Shown: positions 8,513 to 17,008 of the stretch, one piece after another | How the letters are laid out: the number at the start of each line of letters is the position of its first letter | Numbering within the stretch: the stretch's first letter is position 1 | NCBI GenBank assembly: GCA_020636075.1 | Contig: JACJYO010000001.1 | Span: 744,001-808,000, forward strand | From: Lewinellaceae bacterium | GTDB lineage: Bacteria; Bacteroidota; Bacteroidia; Chitinophagales; Saprospiraceae | Direction: 5' to 3' | DNA: 64,000 nt | Notes under the pieces: model-generated | Told to the model about the DNA's origin: nothing | Databases searched by the model: none | Seen by the model: only the letters and a program-made list of their open reading frames with translations | Program-made: the position numbers and the translations under genes

Positions 8513-11500
8513 TCATTCCAACACCGGCACCGTCAACACTACCCGGGTTCCGGCGGCAGCGCCATCGGCATGTACCAGATCATCGATATGGAAATGGATG
8601 GGGCGTTTATACAGTTTGCTGAGCAAGCCTAAGCGTTCGGCAGTTACATCCATGCCGTAGGATTTGCGTTCGGAGGCCGATTTACTTTTCAACACATTTG
8701 CTGCTGCGCGCCCAACACCATTGTCGCGCACTTCAATGACCAGGTCTTTATTGGCAAGGCTGAGCCGAATTTCGAGTTCGCCTTCATTATTTTTTTTATG
8801 CAAGAGACCATGCCAGATGGCGTTTTCAACGTAGGGTTGGATCAGCATCGGCGGAATATCGATACTTCCGGGGTCAATGGCTTCATCCATTTCAATCCGG
8901 AAGGTAAATCGGTTGGCAAAACGCAGCGCCTCCATTTCTATGTACAATCGAAGTGTCTCGATTTCTTTTTCCAGGGAAATCACATCACTGCGGGAGTTAT
9001 CGAGTACCAACCGGATCAGCCGGGCAAATTTGGTCAAATATTGGGACGCCACCAGTGGCTGGTTTAACAGAATATACCGGTTGACGGAGTTCAGGCAGTT
9101 GAATACAAAATGTGGATTCATTTGTGCGCGCAGTGCCGACATTTCAATTTCGGCGAGCCGCTGATTAAACACCGTTTTCAAACGCGCCTGCTCCTGCAAT
9201 TGCCTGAAACGCCAGCGGATAGCGCCATACACCAGAGCACCAAGAGTCAGCAGTACCAGCGCCATGAACCACCAGGTTTGCCAAAATGCCGCCACGATGT
9301 TCACGTTGATCACCAGTGGCTCCGCGTTCCACACGCCATCATTATTGGCTGCCTTCACTTTAAGTTGGTAATTGCCCGGTGGAATGTGCGCATAAATTGC
9401 CTCGCGCCGGGACGACGGCGCCGACCAGTCGTCGTCGTAACCCTGTAATTTCCATTGATACTGGTTGGCATCGGGCAGGGTGTAGTTGAGCGCAGCAAAC
9501 TCGACGCGAAAGTTGTTTTCATCATACGGCAGCCTGATCCAGGCAACTTCCGAAGTAGGTGCAGCAATATCTTCCCGGGCCGCTTTCAGATTTGTAACCA
9601 CTACTGTAGGCGCTACTTTGTTCTCCTGCAATTGGTCCGGGAACCAACGCAAAAAACCGCGCTGTCCGCCGGCATACAGTTCGCCGGTGGAGGCGCTTTT
9701 GCAAAAATCATAGTACCCAAACGGTGTTCGGCTGGCGCCGTAGCGATAATCGAAAACCTTGATTTGCAGGTTTTTCGGATTAACCCGCACAAGCCGCTCT
9801 CCGGCGCCAAACCACAGCATGCCACTTGCATCCAAAATACCACCTTCAACCAAATTCATCGGAAGGCCATCTTCCATGGTTAAACTGCGAAATGCTGCCT
9901 TTTTGGGCAAATTCGGATTGTAACGCACCAGGCCCTCCGTAGTGCCCAGCCATAGGTTGCCGTCCAAGTCCTGCACCATGGCGCCTTCGGCATCCAGTCC
10001 GGTCCAGGTTTGGTCGTCATATCGATGGAAGCGCATTGTTTTCAGGTCACATTCGTAAAAACCTTCGTTAGTGGTCCCAATCCAGGCAAAACGTTTTTCC
10101 CGGTCAAACACAATGCGGTAAATCCGCGAGGCATCAAACCCTTGTTCAGGGCCGGGCTGCTGATATTTTCGGGTTTCCGGGTCATAAATAAAAATTCCAT
10201 CGCGCGAAACACCAAACCACAAGCGCCCTTGCGGATCTTCATCTACGGTCCATATTAATCCCACCCGTCCTTCGCGGCGCGGCGGTGTCGGTACCGGGCG
10301 TACGGTTCCGGACCTGGGGTCGAATTCCAATACTTGAAAGCGCGTGGTTATCCAGATACGGCCTTTGCTGTCGCGAAAAATCCGGGTAGGCTCAGTATGC
10401 GGCAGTGTTGAAATCCGCTTGCGCAGTTGGTTCAGGCTATCGAGAACATATATGGCACTTTGTTGCCGGGAAACGACGTACCACTGCCCGTCATCCGGAT
10501 TGTGGAGCACGTCGCAAATATCATTTTCATAAATGGTGGAAGTCTCCCGGTGCACCTCGGTATAGTTAAAACCCTGCAAATTCGGATCATATTTCACCAG
10601 GCCATTATCCGTACCGATCCAGATGGTGCCGGCCCGATCGCGAAACAGACTGGTTGCATTGGGCGACACGGCATCCTCAAACGGCAACTTAATTTTAGCA
10701 ACATGTTGCATTGCCGGGTTAAAACTGCTGAGCCCGCTAACGCCCGCCAACCACAGGCGCTTTGATTCAACGGTTAAAATACCGTGCGGGGTCGGTTCGG
10801 GATCGAGATAATGTTGCCGCTGCCCGGTTTTGAGGTCAACCCGGATAACCCCTTTCATAAAACTTCCGCACCAAACCGCCTGCGGGCCATCATACACCAC
10901 CTTTCCGAGCCCGGAAGGCCAGGCCTCTTCCACCGGAATAAAACGAAAGGCGCGGGTTTTTATCTGCAAGGTGAAAAAGCCGTAATTGGTACCAATCAGC
11001 ACAGCGGTATCGCCACAGGCAACTACCGAAACAGGACGTGCCGGGTTACTGCGATCTGCTCCCGGGACTACTGCCGGCGGATTGGGTACTGCCGGCATTT
11101 CAATTAGTTCGCCTTGCTTTTTCCGGGGATCAATACAGTACAGTTCGCCGTTGGAGTTGACAGCCCAAACCTTACCGTAAGGGTCTGGATAAACACTGAG
11201 GAAATATGCCGAATGGCTGTTTTTGATTTGATCCGGAAACGTAAATACCCGTTCAAATATCCAGGGCCCGCGACGAAGGCGGCAGATACCATTTGCGGTG
11301 GCCATCCAAAGCGCGCCTTCCCGGTCCTTTACAATCTTGTTCACCGTGGGGCTGGAAATGGAGGTACTGTCGCCTTTTACCGGAAAATAATGCCAGAAGG
11401 TGTAGCCATCGAAGCGGTTCAGGCCATTGGCTGTGCCGATCCAGAGAAAACCTTTTTCATCCTGCATAACCGCCCGCACACGATTATCCGACAGCCCATT

Positions 11501-11599
11501 GCGATAGGTGTAGGCCTCCAGGTGCAGGCCAAGGTTTTGCGCCGGCGCACACAGGCTACCCAGGAGGCAGCAAAGGATCGAAAGTGCCAATGGCTTCAT
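8513..11599 (-). CDS. Two-component regulator-propeller sensor histidine kinase (LytS/YpdA-type)
   Basis: 1028 residues from the ATG at 11599, which is followed by a clean signal peptide (KPLALSILCCLLGSLCAPAQ). The long periplasmic part has many propeller repeats with the motif FLWIGTANGLNRFDG, LWIGTDNGLVKYD and similar, then a Y_Y_Y-type immunoglobulin domain (YQWKLQGYDDDWSAP, GNYQLKVKAANNDG). One membrane helix lies around residues 760-785 (WWFMALVLLTLGALVYGAI). The cytoplasmic kinase has the His_kinase box ALRAQMNPHFVFNCLNSVNR (His near 820) and an ATPase domain with VENAIWHGLLHK and VRDNGVGRAA. It signals to the LytTR regulator just downstream. The ligand is unknown; such sensors often detect glycans or oligosaccharides. 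Confidence 0.94.
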   Translation of the reverse strand: MKPLALSILCCLLGSLCAPAQNLGLHLEAYTYRNGLSDNRVRAVMQDEKGFLWIGTANGLNRFDGYTFWHYFPVKGDSTSISSPTVNKIVKDREGALWMATANGICRLRRGPWIFERVFTFPDQIKNSHSAYFLSVYPDPYGKVWAVNSNGELYCIDPRKKQGELIEMPAVPNPPAVVPGADRSNPARPVSVVACGDTAVLIGTNYGFFTLQIKTRAFRFIPVEEAWPSGLGKVVYDGPQAVWCGSFMKGVIRVDLKTGQRQHYLDPEPTPHGILTVESKRLWLAGVSGLSSFNPAMQHVAKIKLPFEDAVSPNATSLFRDRAGTIWIGTDNGLVKYDPNLQGFNYTEVHRETSTIYENDICDVLHNPDDGQWYVVSRQQSAIYVLDSLNQLRKRISTLPHTEPTRIFRDSKGRIWITTRFQVLEFDPRSGTVRPVPTPPRREGRVGLIWTVDEDPQGRLWFGVSRDGIFIYDPETRKYQQPGPEQGFDASRIYRIVFDREKRFAWIGTTNEGFYECDLKTMRFHRYDDQTWTGLDAEGAMVQDLDGNLWLGTTEGLVRYNPNLPKKAAFRSLTMEDGLPMNLVEGGILDASGMLWFGAGERLVRVNPKNLQIKVFDYRYGASRTPFGYYDFCKSASTGELYAGGQRGFLRWFPDQLQENKVAPTVVVTNLKAAREDIAAPTSEVAWIRLPYDENNFRVEFAALNYTLPDANQYQWKLQGYDDDWSAPSSRREAIYAHIPPGNYQLKVKAANNDGVWNAEPLVINVNIVAAFWQTWWFMALVLLTLGALVYGAIRWRFRQLQEQARLKTVFNQRLAEIEMSALRAQMNPHFVFNCLNSVNRYILLNQPLVASQYLTKFARLIRLVLDNSRSDVISLEKEIETLRLYIEMEALRFANRFTFRIEMDEAIDPGSIDIPPMLIQPYVENAIWHGLLHKKNNEGELEIRLSLANKDLVIEVRDNGVGRAAANVLKSKSASERKSYGMDVTAERLGLLSKLYKRPIHFHIDDLVHADGAAAGTRVVLTVPVLE

Positions 11600-11992
11600 A
11601 AAACGCTGCAAAATAGGGGTAATCTGAAACCACAGAAGCAGTTTTGAGCAAATTGCGGGATTGGGCGTGTGGTTTGCGGGAAGGCGGTGGTAAGCGCCTG
11701 ACGGCATTTTTCTAATTTCGAGGTAAATGAATTACCCCGGGTAGCGGTAGGTGCTTAACCTTCAATGCCAAAACCTTCATTTTGAACGTCGAAAAGCGAT
11801 GTCAGGCGTAAATCCCAAGTCTTGGAGTGCGGTCGCCCAATGGGCTAAATTTCAAAGCTTTAGCTAGTCACCTAACACTACTTTGCCTCGTTAAAATTGT
11901 ATTACGCGAAAAAACATGAAATGTCGAATATCGAACTCCGAATGTCCAATTTCGAAGGAGTATTAAGCAAGCGCATCTAAGAATCCCCCCGC
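11600..11992. other. Non-coding gap between the kinase and CoA-transferase genes
   Basis: No gene is supported. Near 11915-11965 the sequence repeats short TCGAATATCGAA / CGAATGTCCAATTTCGAA words. This looks like degenerate intergenic repeat DNA. Confidence 0.5.
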
Positions 11993-13279
11993 CTAAAACA
12001 AATGAAACCGGTCAAAACAAGCCCGTTCCAGGCCTTCCCGGTCATCCGGATGCGCAATATCGATAAGTGCCTTGGCCCGCTGTCGCAGGTTTTTTCCAAA
12101 TAAAAATGCAACGCCGTATTCCGTCACCACATAGTGCACATGCGCCCGGGTGGTTACTACGCCTGCACCCTGTTTCAAAAAAGGCACAATACGCGGCACA
12201 CCCTTCGCCGTGCGGGCCGTAAGTGCAATGATTGGCTTGCCCCCGTCGCTAAGTGCTGCTCCGCGCATAAAATCCATTTGTCCCCCTACCCCGGAGTACT
12301 GGTAGGTTCCGATAGAGTCGGCACATACCTGCCCGGTAAGGTCCACCTCAATGGCGCTGTTGATCGCCACCACTTTGGGGTTGCGGCGAATAACGCCGGG
12401 CTCGTTCACATAATCGATATCCAGGAACGCAAAAGCGGGGTTATCGTCCACATAGTCATACAGCGCCCGGGAACCAAGCGCAAAGCCCGCCACCGTTTTG
12501 TTGGGGTGAATGGCTTTGTACTTGTTGTTGATCACGTCGTTTTCAAAAAGCGGAACGATGCCGTCGGAGAACATTTCAGTGTGTACACCCAGGTCCTTAT
12601 GGTTGGTCAGGCTGCTGAGCACCGCATCCGGGATGGCGCCGATGCCCATTTGCAAGGTGCTCCGATCTTCGATAAGTGCCGCGATGTGCCGGCCGATCTG
12701 CTGCTCCTTTTCCGTTACTTTTTCCCCGAAGTTAGCCGTGTGGATCGGCTCGTCCATATACACCATTTTGTGAAACCGCGTGGCGTGAATAAGGCTGTCG
12801 CCATGGGTACGCGGCACCTGCGGGTTTACCTGAGCAATCACATAGCGGGCCGTATTGACTGCTGTGCGCGCTATATCCACCGAGGTTCCCAGGGAACAGT
12901 AGCCGTGTTTGTCGGGTGGCGACACCTGCACCAGCGCCACATCGAGCGGCAGAATTTCCCGTTTGAACAACTCCGGTATTTCACTCAAAAAAACCGGAAT
13001 GTAATCGCCGTGACCCACATTGACCGCTTTGCGCACCGGCGCCGACACGAACATGGCATTGATATGAAAACTATCGGCGCAGTCATCAGCATCCACAAAA
13101 ACATCGCCGTAGAGGCTGATGAACACCAATTCTACCTGGCGGAGTTCGTCTTTCCGGGCGGCCAGTTGCCGCAACAGGTTCGTGGGTGTACAGGCGCTGC
13201 CGTGGATGTACACCCGGTGACCCGATTCGATAACAGACAGGGCTTCTTCAGCCGTAACGTAATTTATTTTCGGATTCAT
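11993..13279 (-). CDS. Acetyl-CoA hydrolase/CoA-transferase family protein (4-hydroxybutyrate CoA-transferase-like)
   Basis: 428 residues from the ATG at 13279; the upstream open frame overlaps the divergent aquaporin gene and is not coding. N-terminal domain: GHRVYIHGSACTPTNLL and VSPPDKHGYCSLGTSVD. C-terminal domain: LGVHTEMFSDGIVPL, whose Glu is the expected catalytic residue that forms the CoA thioester, then NKTVAGFALGSRALYDYV and the YSGVGGQMDFMRGA motif. The family moves CoA between acetyl-CoA and short acyl acids, or hydrolyses acetyl-CoA. The exact acyl substrate cannot be read from the sequence. The gene is divergent from the aquaglyceroporin with a 115 bp shared promoter region. 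Confidence 0.88.
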   Translation of the reverse strand: MNPKINYVTAEEALSVIESGHRVYIHGSACTPTNLLRQLAARKDELRQVELVFISLYGDVFVDADDCADSFHINAMFVSAPVRKAVNVGHGDYIPVFLSEIPELFKREILPLDVALVQVSPPDKHGYCSLGTSVDIARTAVNTARYVIAQVNPQVPRTHGDSLIHATRFHKMVYMDEPIHTANFGEKVTEKEQQIGRHIAALIEDRSTLQMGIGAIPDAVLSSLTNHKDLGVHTEMFSDGIVPLFENDVINNKYKAIHPNKTVAGFALGSRALYDYVDDNPAFAFLDIDYVNEPGVIRRNPKVVAINSAIEVDLTGQVCADSIGTYQYSGVGGQMDFMRGAALSDGGKPIIALTARTAKGVPRIVPFLKQGAGVVTTRAHVHYVVTEYGVAFLFGKNLRQRAKALIDIAHPDDREGLERACFDRFHLF

Positions 13280-13394
13280 AAAAAATGGCTGGTTGTAAGT
13301 AGCGCCCCTAGTATGCCTTGATGGGGGCGAGTAAATGGGCCGCAAAGTTTGAAAAAAAATTTCCAAACTTGCAGCCAACCAATCACCCTGTATC

Positions 13395-14099
13395 ATGAAT
13401 AACTTCCTTGCCGAACTCATTGGAACTGCTGTCCTCATTCTCCTCGGCGACGGCGTAGTCGCCGGTGTGGTGCTGCGCGGCACTAAAAACGAAAACGCCG
13501 GCTGGCTCGTCATCACGATCGCCTGGGCCCTGGCGGTTACCTTTGCCATTTTTACCGTTGGCAGTATCAGCGGCGCCCATATCAACCCCGCCGTCACGAT
13601 TGGCCTGGCTGCAGCCGGCGCTTTCGACTGGGCGCTGGTGCCCGAATACGTTGCCGGGCAAATGACCGGCGCTTTCCTTGGCGCTGTGCTCGTATACCTG
13701 CACTACCTGCCACACTGGAGCCGCACGGAAGACCAGGGGGCCAAACTGGCGGTTTTTTGTACCGCACCGGCTGTGCGTCATACCGTCGGGAATGTGATCA
13801 GTGAATTTATCGGAACCTTTGTGCTGTTGTTTGCCCTGATGGCTATCGGCGCCAATCAGTTTGCCGAAGGTCTGAACCCGCTCGTTGTCGGCATACTCAT
13901 TTTGGCCATCGGGCTCTCGCTGGGCGGTACTACAGGCTACGCCATCAATCCCGCACGCGATCTGGGCCCCCGCATCGCCCACGCGCTGCTGCCTATCCCG
14001 GGCAAAGGCGGCTCCGACTGGGGTTATGCCTGGATACCGGTCGTGGGTCCAATAGCCGGGGGTATAGCCGGTACGCTCGCGTATCAGCTGCTTTTTTGA
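13395..14099 (+). CDS. glpF: Aquaglyceroporin / glycerol facilitator (MIP family)
   Basis: 234 residues with six membrane segments. The two half-helix motifs are SGAHINPAVT (about 56-65) and GYAINPARDLGPR (about 181-193). The aspartate after the second NPAR is the classic marker of glycerol-conducting members rather than pure water channels. Several Gly/Ala-rich helices (FLAELIGTAVLILLGDG, FIGTFVLLFALMAIGA) match the family. With glpK and glpD elsewhere in the window it supplies glycerol uptake. The start ATG follows the purine-rich upstream region directly. A hairpin repeat lies immediately after the stop. Confidence 0.93.
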   Translation: MNNFLAELIGTAVLILLGDGVVAGVVLRGTKNENAGWLVITIAWALAVTFAIFTVGSISGAHINPAVTIGLAAAGAFDWALVPEYVAGQMTGAFLGAVLVYLHYLPHWSRTEDQGAKLAVFCTAPAVRHTVGNVISEFIGTFVLLFALMAIGANQFAEGLNPLVVGILILAIGLSLGGTTGYAINPARDLGPRIAHALLPIPGKGGSDWGYAWIPVVGPIAGGIAGTLAYQLLF

Positions 14100-14105
14100 A
14101 CAAAC

Positions 14106-14180
14106 ACCACGGAGACATGGAGGGCACGGAGATTTATTTATCTTAACGAGAAGGTCAATCTCCGTGTCCTCCATGTCTCG
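14106..14180. repeat. Inverted repeat of the CACGGAGACATGGAGG type
   Basis: The left arm CACGGAGACATGGAGGGCAC starts at 14108 and its near-perfect reverse complement ends at 14180 (CTCCGTGTCCTCCATGTCTC). About 25 bp of AT-rich loop separates them. It resembles the palindromes at 35903-35995 and 51654-51718. It may serve as terminator after glpF. Confidence 0.75.
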
Positions 14181-14247
14181 TATGTGAAACCCACACCGCC
14201 CGGAATCATTTTTTTGCCGATCCCGTTTTTTAAAAAAAAGAAAGGCA

Positions 14248-15192
14248 ATGGACCAAAAATTCATCGACAGCCTGTGCCGTCGAAGCGGCGTACCGGAGCT
14301 CTTTTCGGTGCTCACGGATCGGCTCTCGGCCTCCAAACTGAACTCGCTGTTGCTTGCGGTCTATCATACCCAAACACAGCGCACCAGCCCGGCCCGGTTG
14401 TTGGCCGCCTACCGGCAAAACAGATTTACCGGCGCTTCAGCGGTAGATGCCGTCAGTTTTCGACAGTTGGAACTGCAATGTCTAAAACGCGCCGCGGCCG
14501 CCGGGTTTAAACCCCTTGAACTTTCGCCCGTGAGTCCTCTGGGTACCTGTTCGGTAATGGGCACGGTACACCAGCACAAAGTGCTATCGGCAGGCCGCGG
14601 CACGGAGGTAACTGCCGACGCAACCAATGTTTTGGCCCTTGAAAGCAGCCACGAACGCCAACGCTTGCACTTCCCTGCCCAGCCCCTGAAGTTCAGCTGT
14701 GCCCACCGGCATCTCCGCACGCAACAAATTGACATTCCCGGTTTCACGCCCCATTTCGGCATTTTTTGCCTGACGAGTGCCGGCCGCGACACCGGCGATT
14801 TTTCTTTTGAAAAAGAACAACTGATCACACATGTTGCCCTGTACCTGGAATTGTTGCACAGCCTGCTCCCGAACACGCGTTGTTCGATCGTGTTAAAAAC
14901 GCTGAACCAGGCCCCTACCGACCAAAAATTGGCTGATGTACTGAAAACTGAACTAGGCATCTATTTCCCGGAAACACCCCTGGAATCTGTTCAACTTCAG
15001 CAGGGTGCACAGGAATACTACCGGGCTGTCCAATTCGGCATTGTGTTGCACAGCGGCGATCAGGCCTACCCGATCATCGACGGCGGTTTTACCAACTGGA
15101 CGCAACAACTCAGCAACAACCGGAAAGAGCGGTTTCTGGGCAGCGGGCTCGGTTTGGAATTTTTGTGGAAAATTTTGAACGGGCTGGTTTAA
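14248..15192 (+). CDS. Protein of unknown function
   Basis: 314 residues, soluble, with no signal peptide or membrane segment. Conspicuous parts are LSPVSPLGTCSVMGTVHQHK followed by GRGTEVTADATNVLALE (about 90-132), CAHRHLRTQQIDIPGFTPHF, and a C-terminal region YYRAVQFGIVLH...YPIIDGGFTNWTQQ ending LGSGLGLEFL. The central PLGxxSVMGxxHQ...EVTADATN block looks like a nucleotide or substrate site, and its style is faintly like class II aminoacyl-tRNA synthetase cores, but this is only an impression. Codon use is like the neighbours. It stands alone between glpF and a convergent gene. Confidence 0.7.
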   Translation: MDQKFIDSLCRRSGVPELFSVLTDRLSASKLNSLLLAVYHTQTQRTSPARLLAAYRQNRFTGASAVDAVSFRQLELQCLKRAAAAGFKPLELSPVSPLGTCSVMGTVHQHKVLSAGRGTEVTADATNVLALESSHERQRLHFPAQPLKFSCAHRHLRTQQIDIPGFTPHFGIFCLTSAGRDTGDFSFEKEQLITHVALYLELLHSLLPNTRCSIVLKTLNQAPTDQKLADVLKTELGIYFPETPLESVQLQQGAQEYYRAVQFGIVLHSGDQAYPIIDGGFTNWTQQLSNNRKERFLGSGLGLEFLWKILNGLV

Positions 15193-15226
15193 TCCAGCGT
15201 ATCAGCATTGCCTGAGCACCCCGGTG

Positions 15227-15877
15227 CTATTCCACCTGAATTTTTAATTCTTCAAAAAATTCCGGCCGGAAACCCATGGTGCGTTTGTCGATCGGTTTTC
15301 CATTTTGGCGCAGTTCCACCTCGACGCGCTCTTTTTCCAGATTGGGCATGCGGAGCGCATACCGGCCATCCTTTCCGGAAATCGCCCGGGCAAGTCCGTT
15401 TTCCAGGATAATTTCAATTCCGGGAATAGGTTTCCGTTTGCGACGATCGACCACCCGGCCTTTCAGCGCCAGTAATTCGAGTTGGTAAAAAAATGAAATA
15501 GAATCTGTTTGTTTGAAACTGAATGCACTTTGCCCAACAACTTTACCCGGGTAATCCAGCCCGGAAATCAACAGGCGCGCGGTATCTGCCGGATGGTTTA
15601 CCGGCGTGTCTTTGAAACGGATACTGCCATCGGCGGAAATGGGTTCGAGGGCGGTCAGGAGTTGTCCAACCTCCAAGCGGGCGCGGGCGCCTTCCGGCAC
15701 TTTCAACGATCCGGGTTGCAAAATCAGGTGGGCTGTCAGGTTGCGTATCCGGGGGGCATCTTGCGAAGCCAGCAATCGGTGGCAGACAACCCAACTCAGA
15801 CATAGCAAAACAACCACACCGCCAATACCCTTCAAGTTTTTAGCGTTTGCGGACAACAAGCTGGCTGGGGCGCCCAT
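15227..15877 (-). CDS. Single-pass membrane protein with carboxypeptidase-regulatory-like C-terminal domain
   Basis: 216 residues from the ATG at 15877 (an upstream ATG at 15931 would add 18 residues). A membrane helix lies at about 17-33 (GIGGVVVLLCLSWVVCHRLL). The C-terminal 80 residues read LLALKGRVVDRRKRKPIPGI then GRYALRMPNLEKERVEVELR, the fold of the CarboxypepD_reg/transthyretin-like beta-sandwich found in many Bacteroidota surface proteins. The middle part (LILQPGSLKVPEGARARLEV) may be a second beta domain. No catalytic motif is seen. It is convergent with the preceding unknown gene. Confidence 0.65.
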   Translation of the reverse strand: MGAPASLLSANAKNLKGIGGVVVLLCLSWVVCHRLLASQDAPRIRNLTAHLILQPGSLKVPEGARARLEVGQLLTALEPISADGSIRFKDTPVNHPADTARLLISGLDYPGKVVGQSAFSFKQTDSISFFYQLELLALKGRVVDRRKRKPIPGIEIILENGLARAISGKDGRYALRMPNLEKERVEVELRQNGKPIDKRTMGFRPEFFEELKIQVE

Positions 15878-16032
15878 AGTTTTCAGAAAATTCAAGGAGC
15901 AGTACGTTTTGATTTGATTTTGAATAATCAAATTTACGACAAAAAATCCCCTGAATTAGTCGCAAAATCAAAGATTTAAATACCGCAAATACCTGAAACC
16001 CCAAAATACAACCGCAATAGCACAACTACACT

Positions 16033-16800
16033 TCAGTTCTTTAAGACCCAAAGGACACCGGCTTTATCCTCAAAACCGATCAGGCCGAATTCCTGGTTTA
16101 CATAAATTTTGTAGGGTTTGTTCGCAAAAAGCGAAATGTCTCTGCTGATAACATCCTTAAATTTTCTACCCAATAAAATCAGTTCCGGATAGAATTCATA
16201 GAGTGGCAGGTTCTCATAAGGTAAGGTTTGTTGACTCACAACCGTTTCCAAATCAACATAGTATGAATTTGGAGACGACCATCGAAAGACGGAAAGGTAG
16301 TCACCAACTTTACCATTGGAATTGTCGAGCACGTCCGGTTTAGTGTCAAGTTCGAGCGTTAGGGTAAGCGCCGGCGTATCCGAACGCAGGGTCAAACGCA
16401 GTAACTCACTCCCGATACAGATTCCGAAATATTTTGACGTGTCATCAGGGCAGGTTTCGCCGGTATTGTAAATGACATGCTGTTGCCGGTGGGTCTTTTC
16501 CAGTACGTTGAATACGAAGGCGTCTCCGTTTGCATTCCGAAATTCCACTACGTCGTTTAGCTGCTTGCAGTACTGCGGCATGTAGCGTTTGCTTTGTTCA
16601 TCGAGTTCGAAATCGCCAGCATGCGTCGTCTTGCAAAAGATAATAGAGCCATTGACAAAATCGCTGCAATCCAGGTTGAACGGCGGCGGGTCCGATTTGC
16701 CGGTGCAATCGATAAATGCGGGCTGAGTCAGTTCTGTTTTTTTACAGGAAATAAAAAGGGCCAAAAACAGCCCGGCGACCAGCAGGATAAGGTTTTTCAT
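16033..16800 (-). CDS. Putative lipoprotein of unknown function
   Basis: 255 residues. The N-terminus MKNLILLVAGLFLALFISC is a lipoprotein signal with the lipobox FISC (Cys19), followed by KK, a tail typical of outer-membrane lipoproteins in this phylum. The mature part has several cysteines (DCTGKSDPPPFNLDCSDFV, FCKTTH, TCPDDTSKYFGICIG), suggesting disulphides, and is otherwise beta-rich. It ends GFEDKAGVLWVLKN. No family was recognised. It is divergent from the large SprB/OmpA gene. Confidence 0.75.
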   Translation of the reverse strand: MKNLILLVAGLFLALFISCKKTELTQPAFIDCTGKSDPPPFNLDCSDFVNGSIIFCKTTHAGDFELDEQSKRYMPQYCKQLNDVVEFRNANGDAFVFNVLEKTHRQQHVIYNTGETCPDDTSKYFGICIGSELLRLTLRSDTPALTLTLELDTKPDVLDNSNGKVGDYLSVFRWSSPNSYYVDLETVVSQQTLPYENLPLYEFYPELILLGRKFKDVISRDISLFANKPYKIYVNQEFGLIGFEDKAGVLWVLKN

Positions 16801-17008
16801 GCAAAGTGATTTTTGTTGTTATAAAAAAGGTTTTAAAGCTATACGCATTGGCAAACCGCCCATTCAGTGCTGCATATCCGGCTTTTGTGGAAACCAGCAT
16901 AATTCTGCCGTATAATTTCCGTTTATGTTCGGTTCCTTCAAAATGAAGCCCGAAATTTGCGGTTTTTTACCACGCACCCTTAACTGTTGCACATCAACTC
17001 CACCCGAT

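Noticed and set aside
12134..13321. 395-residue open frame on the plus strand
   Set aside because: Antisense shadow of the CoA-transferase family gene; His/Arg-rich composition typical of a shadow frame.
13383..14336. 317-residue open frame on the minus strand
   Set aside because: Antisense of the aquaglyceroporin, and extends across the repeat after it.
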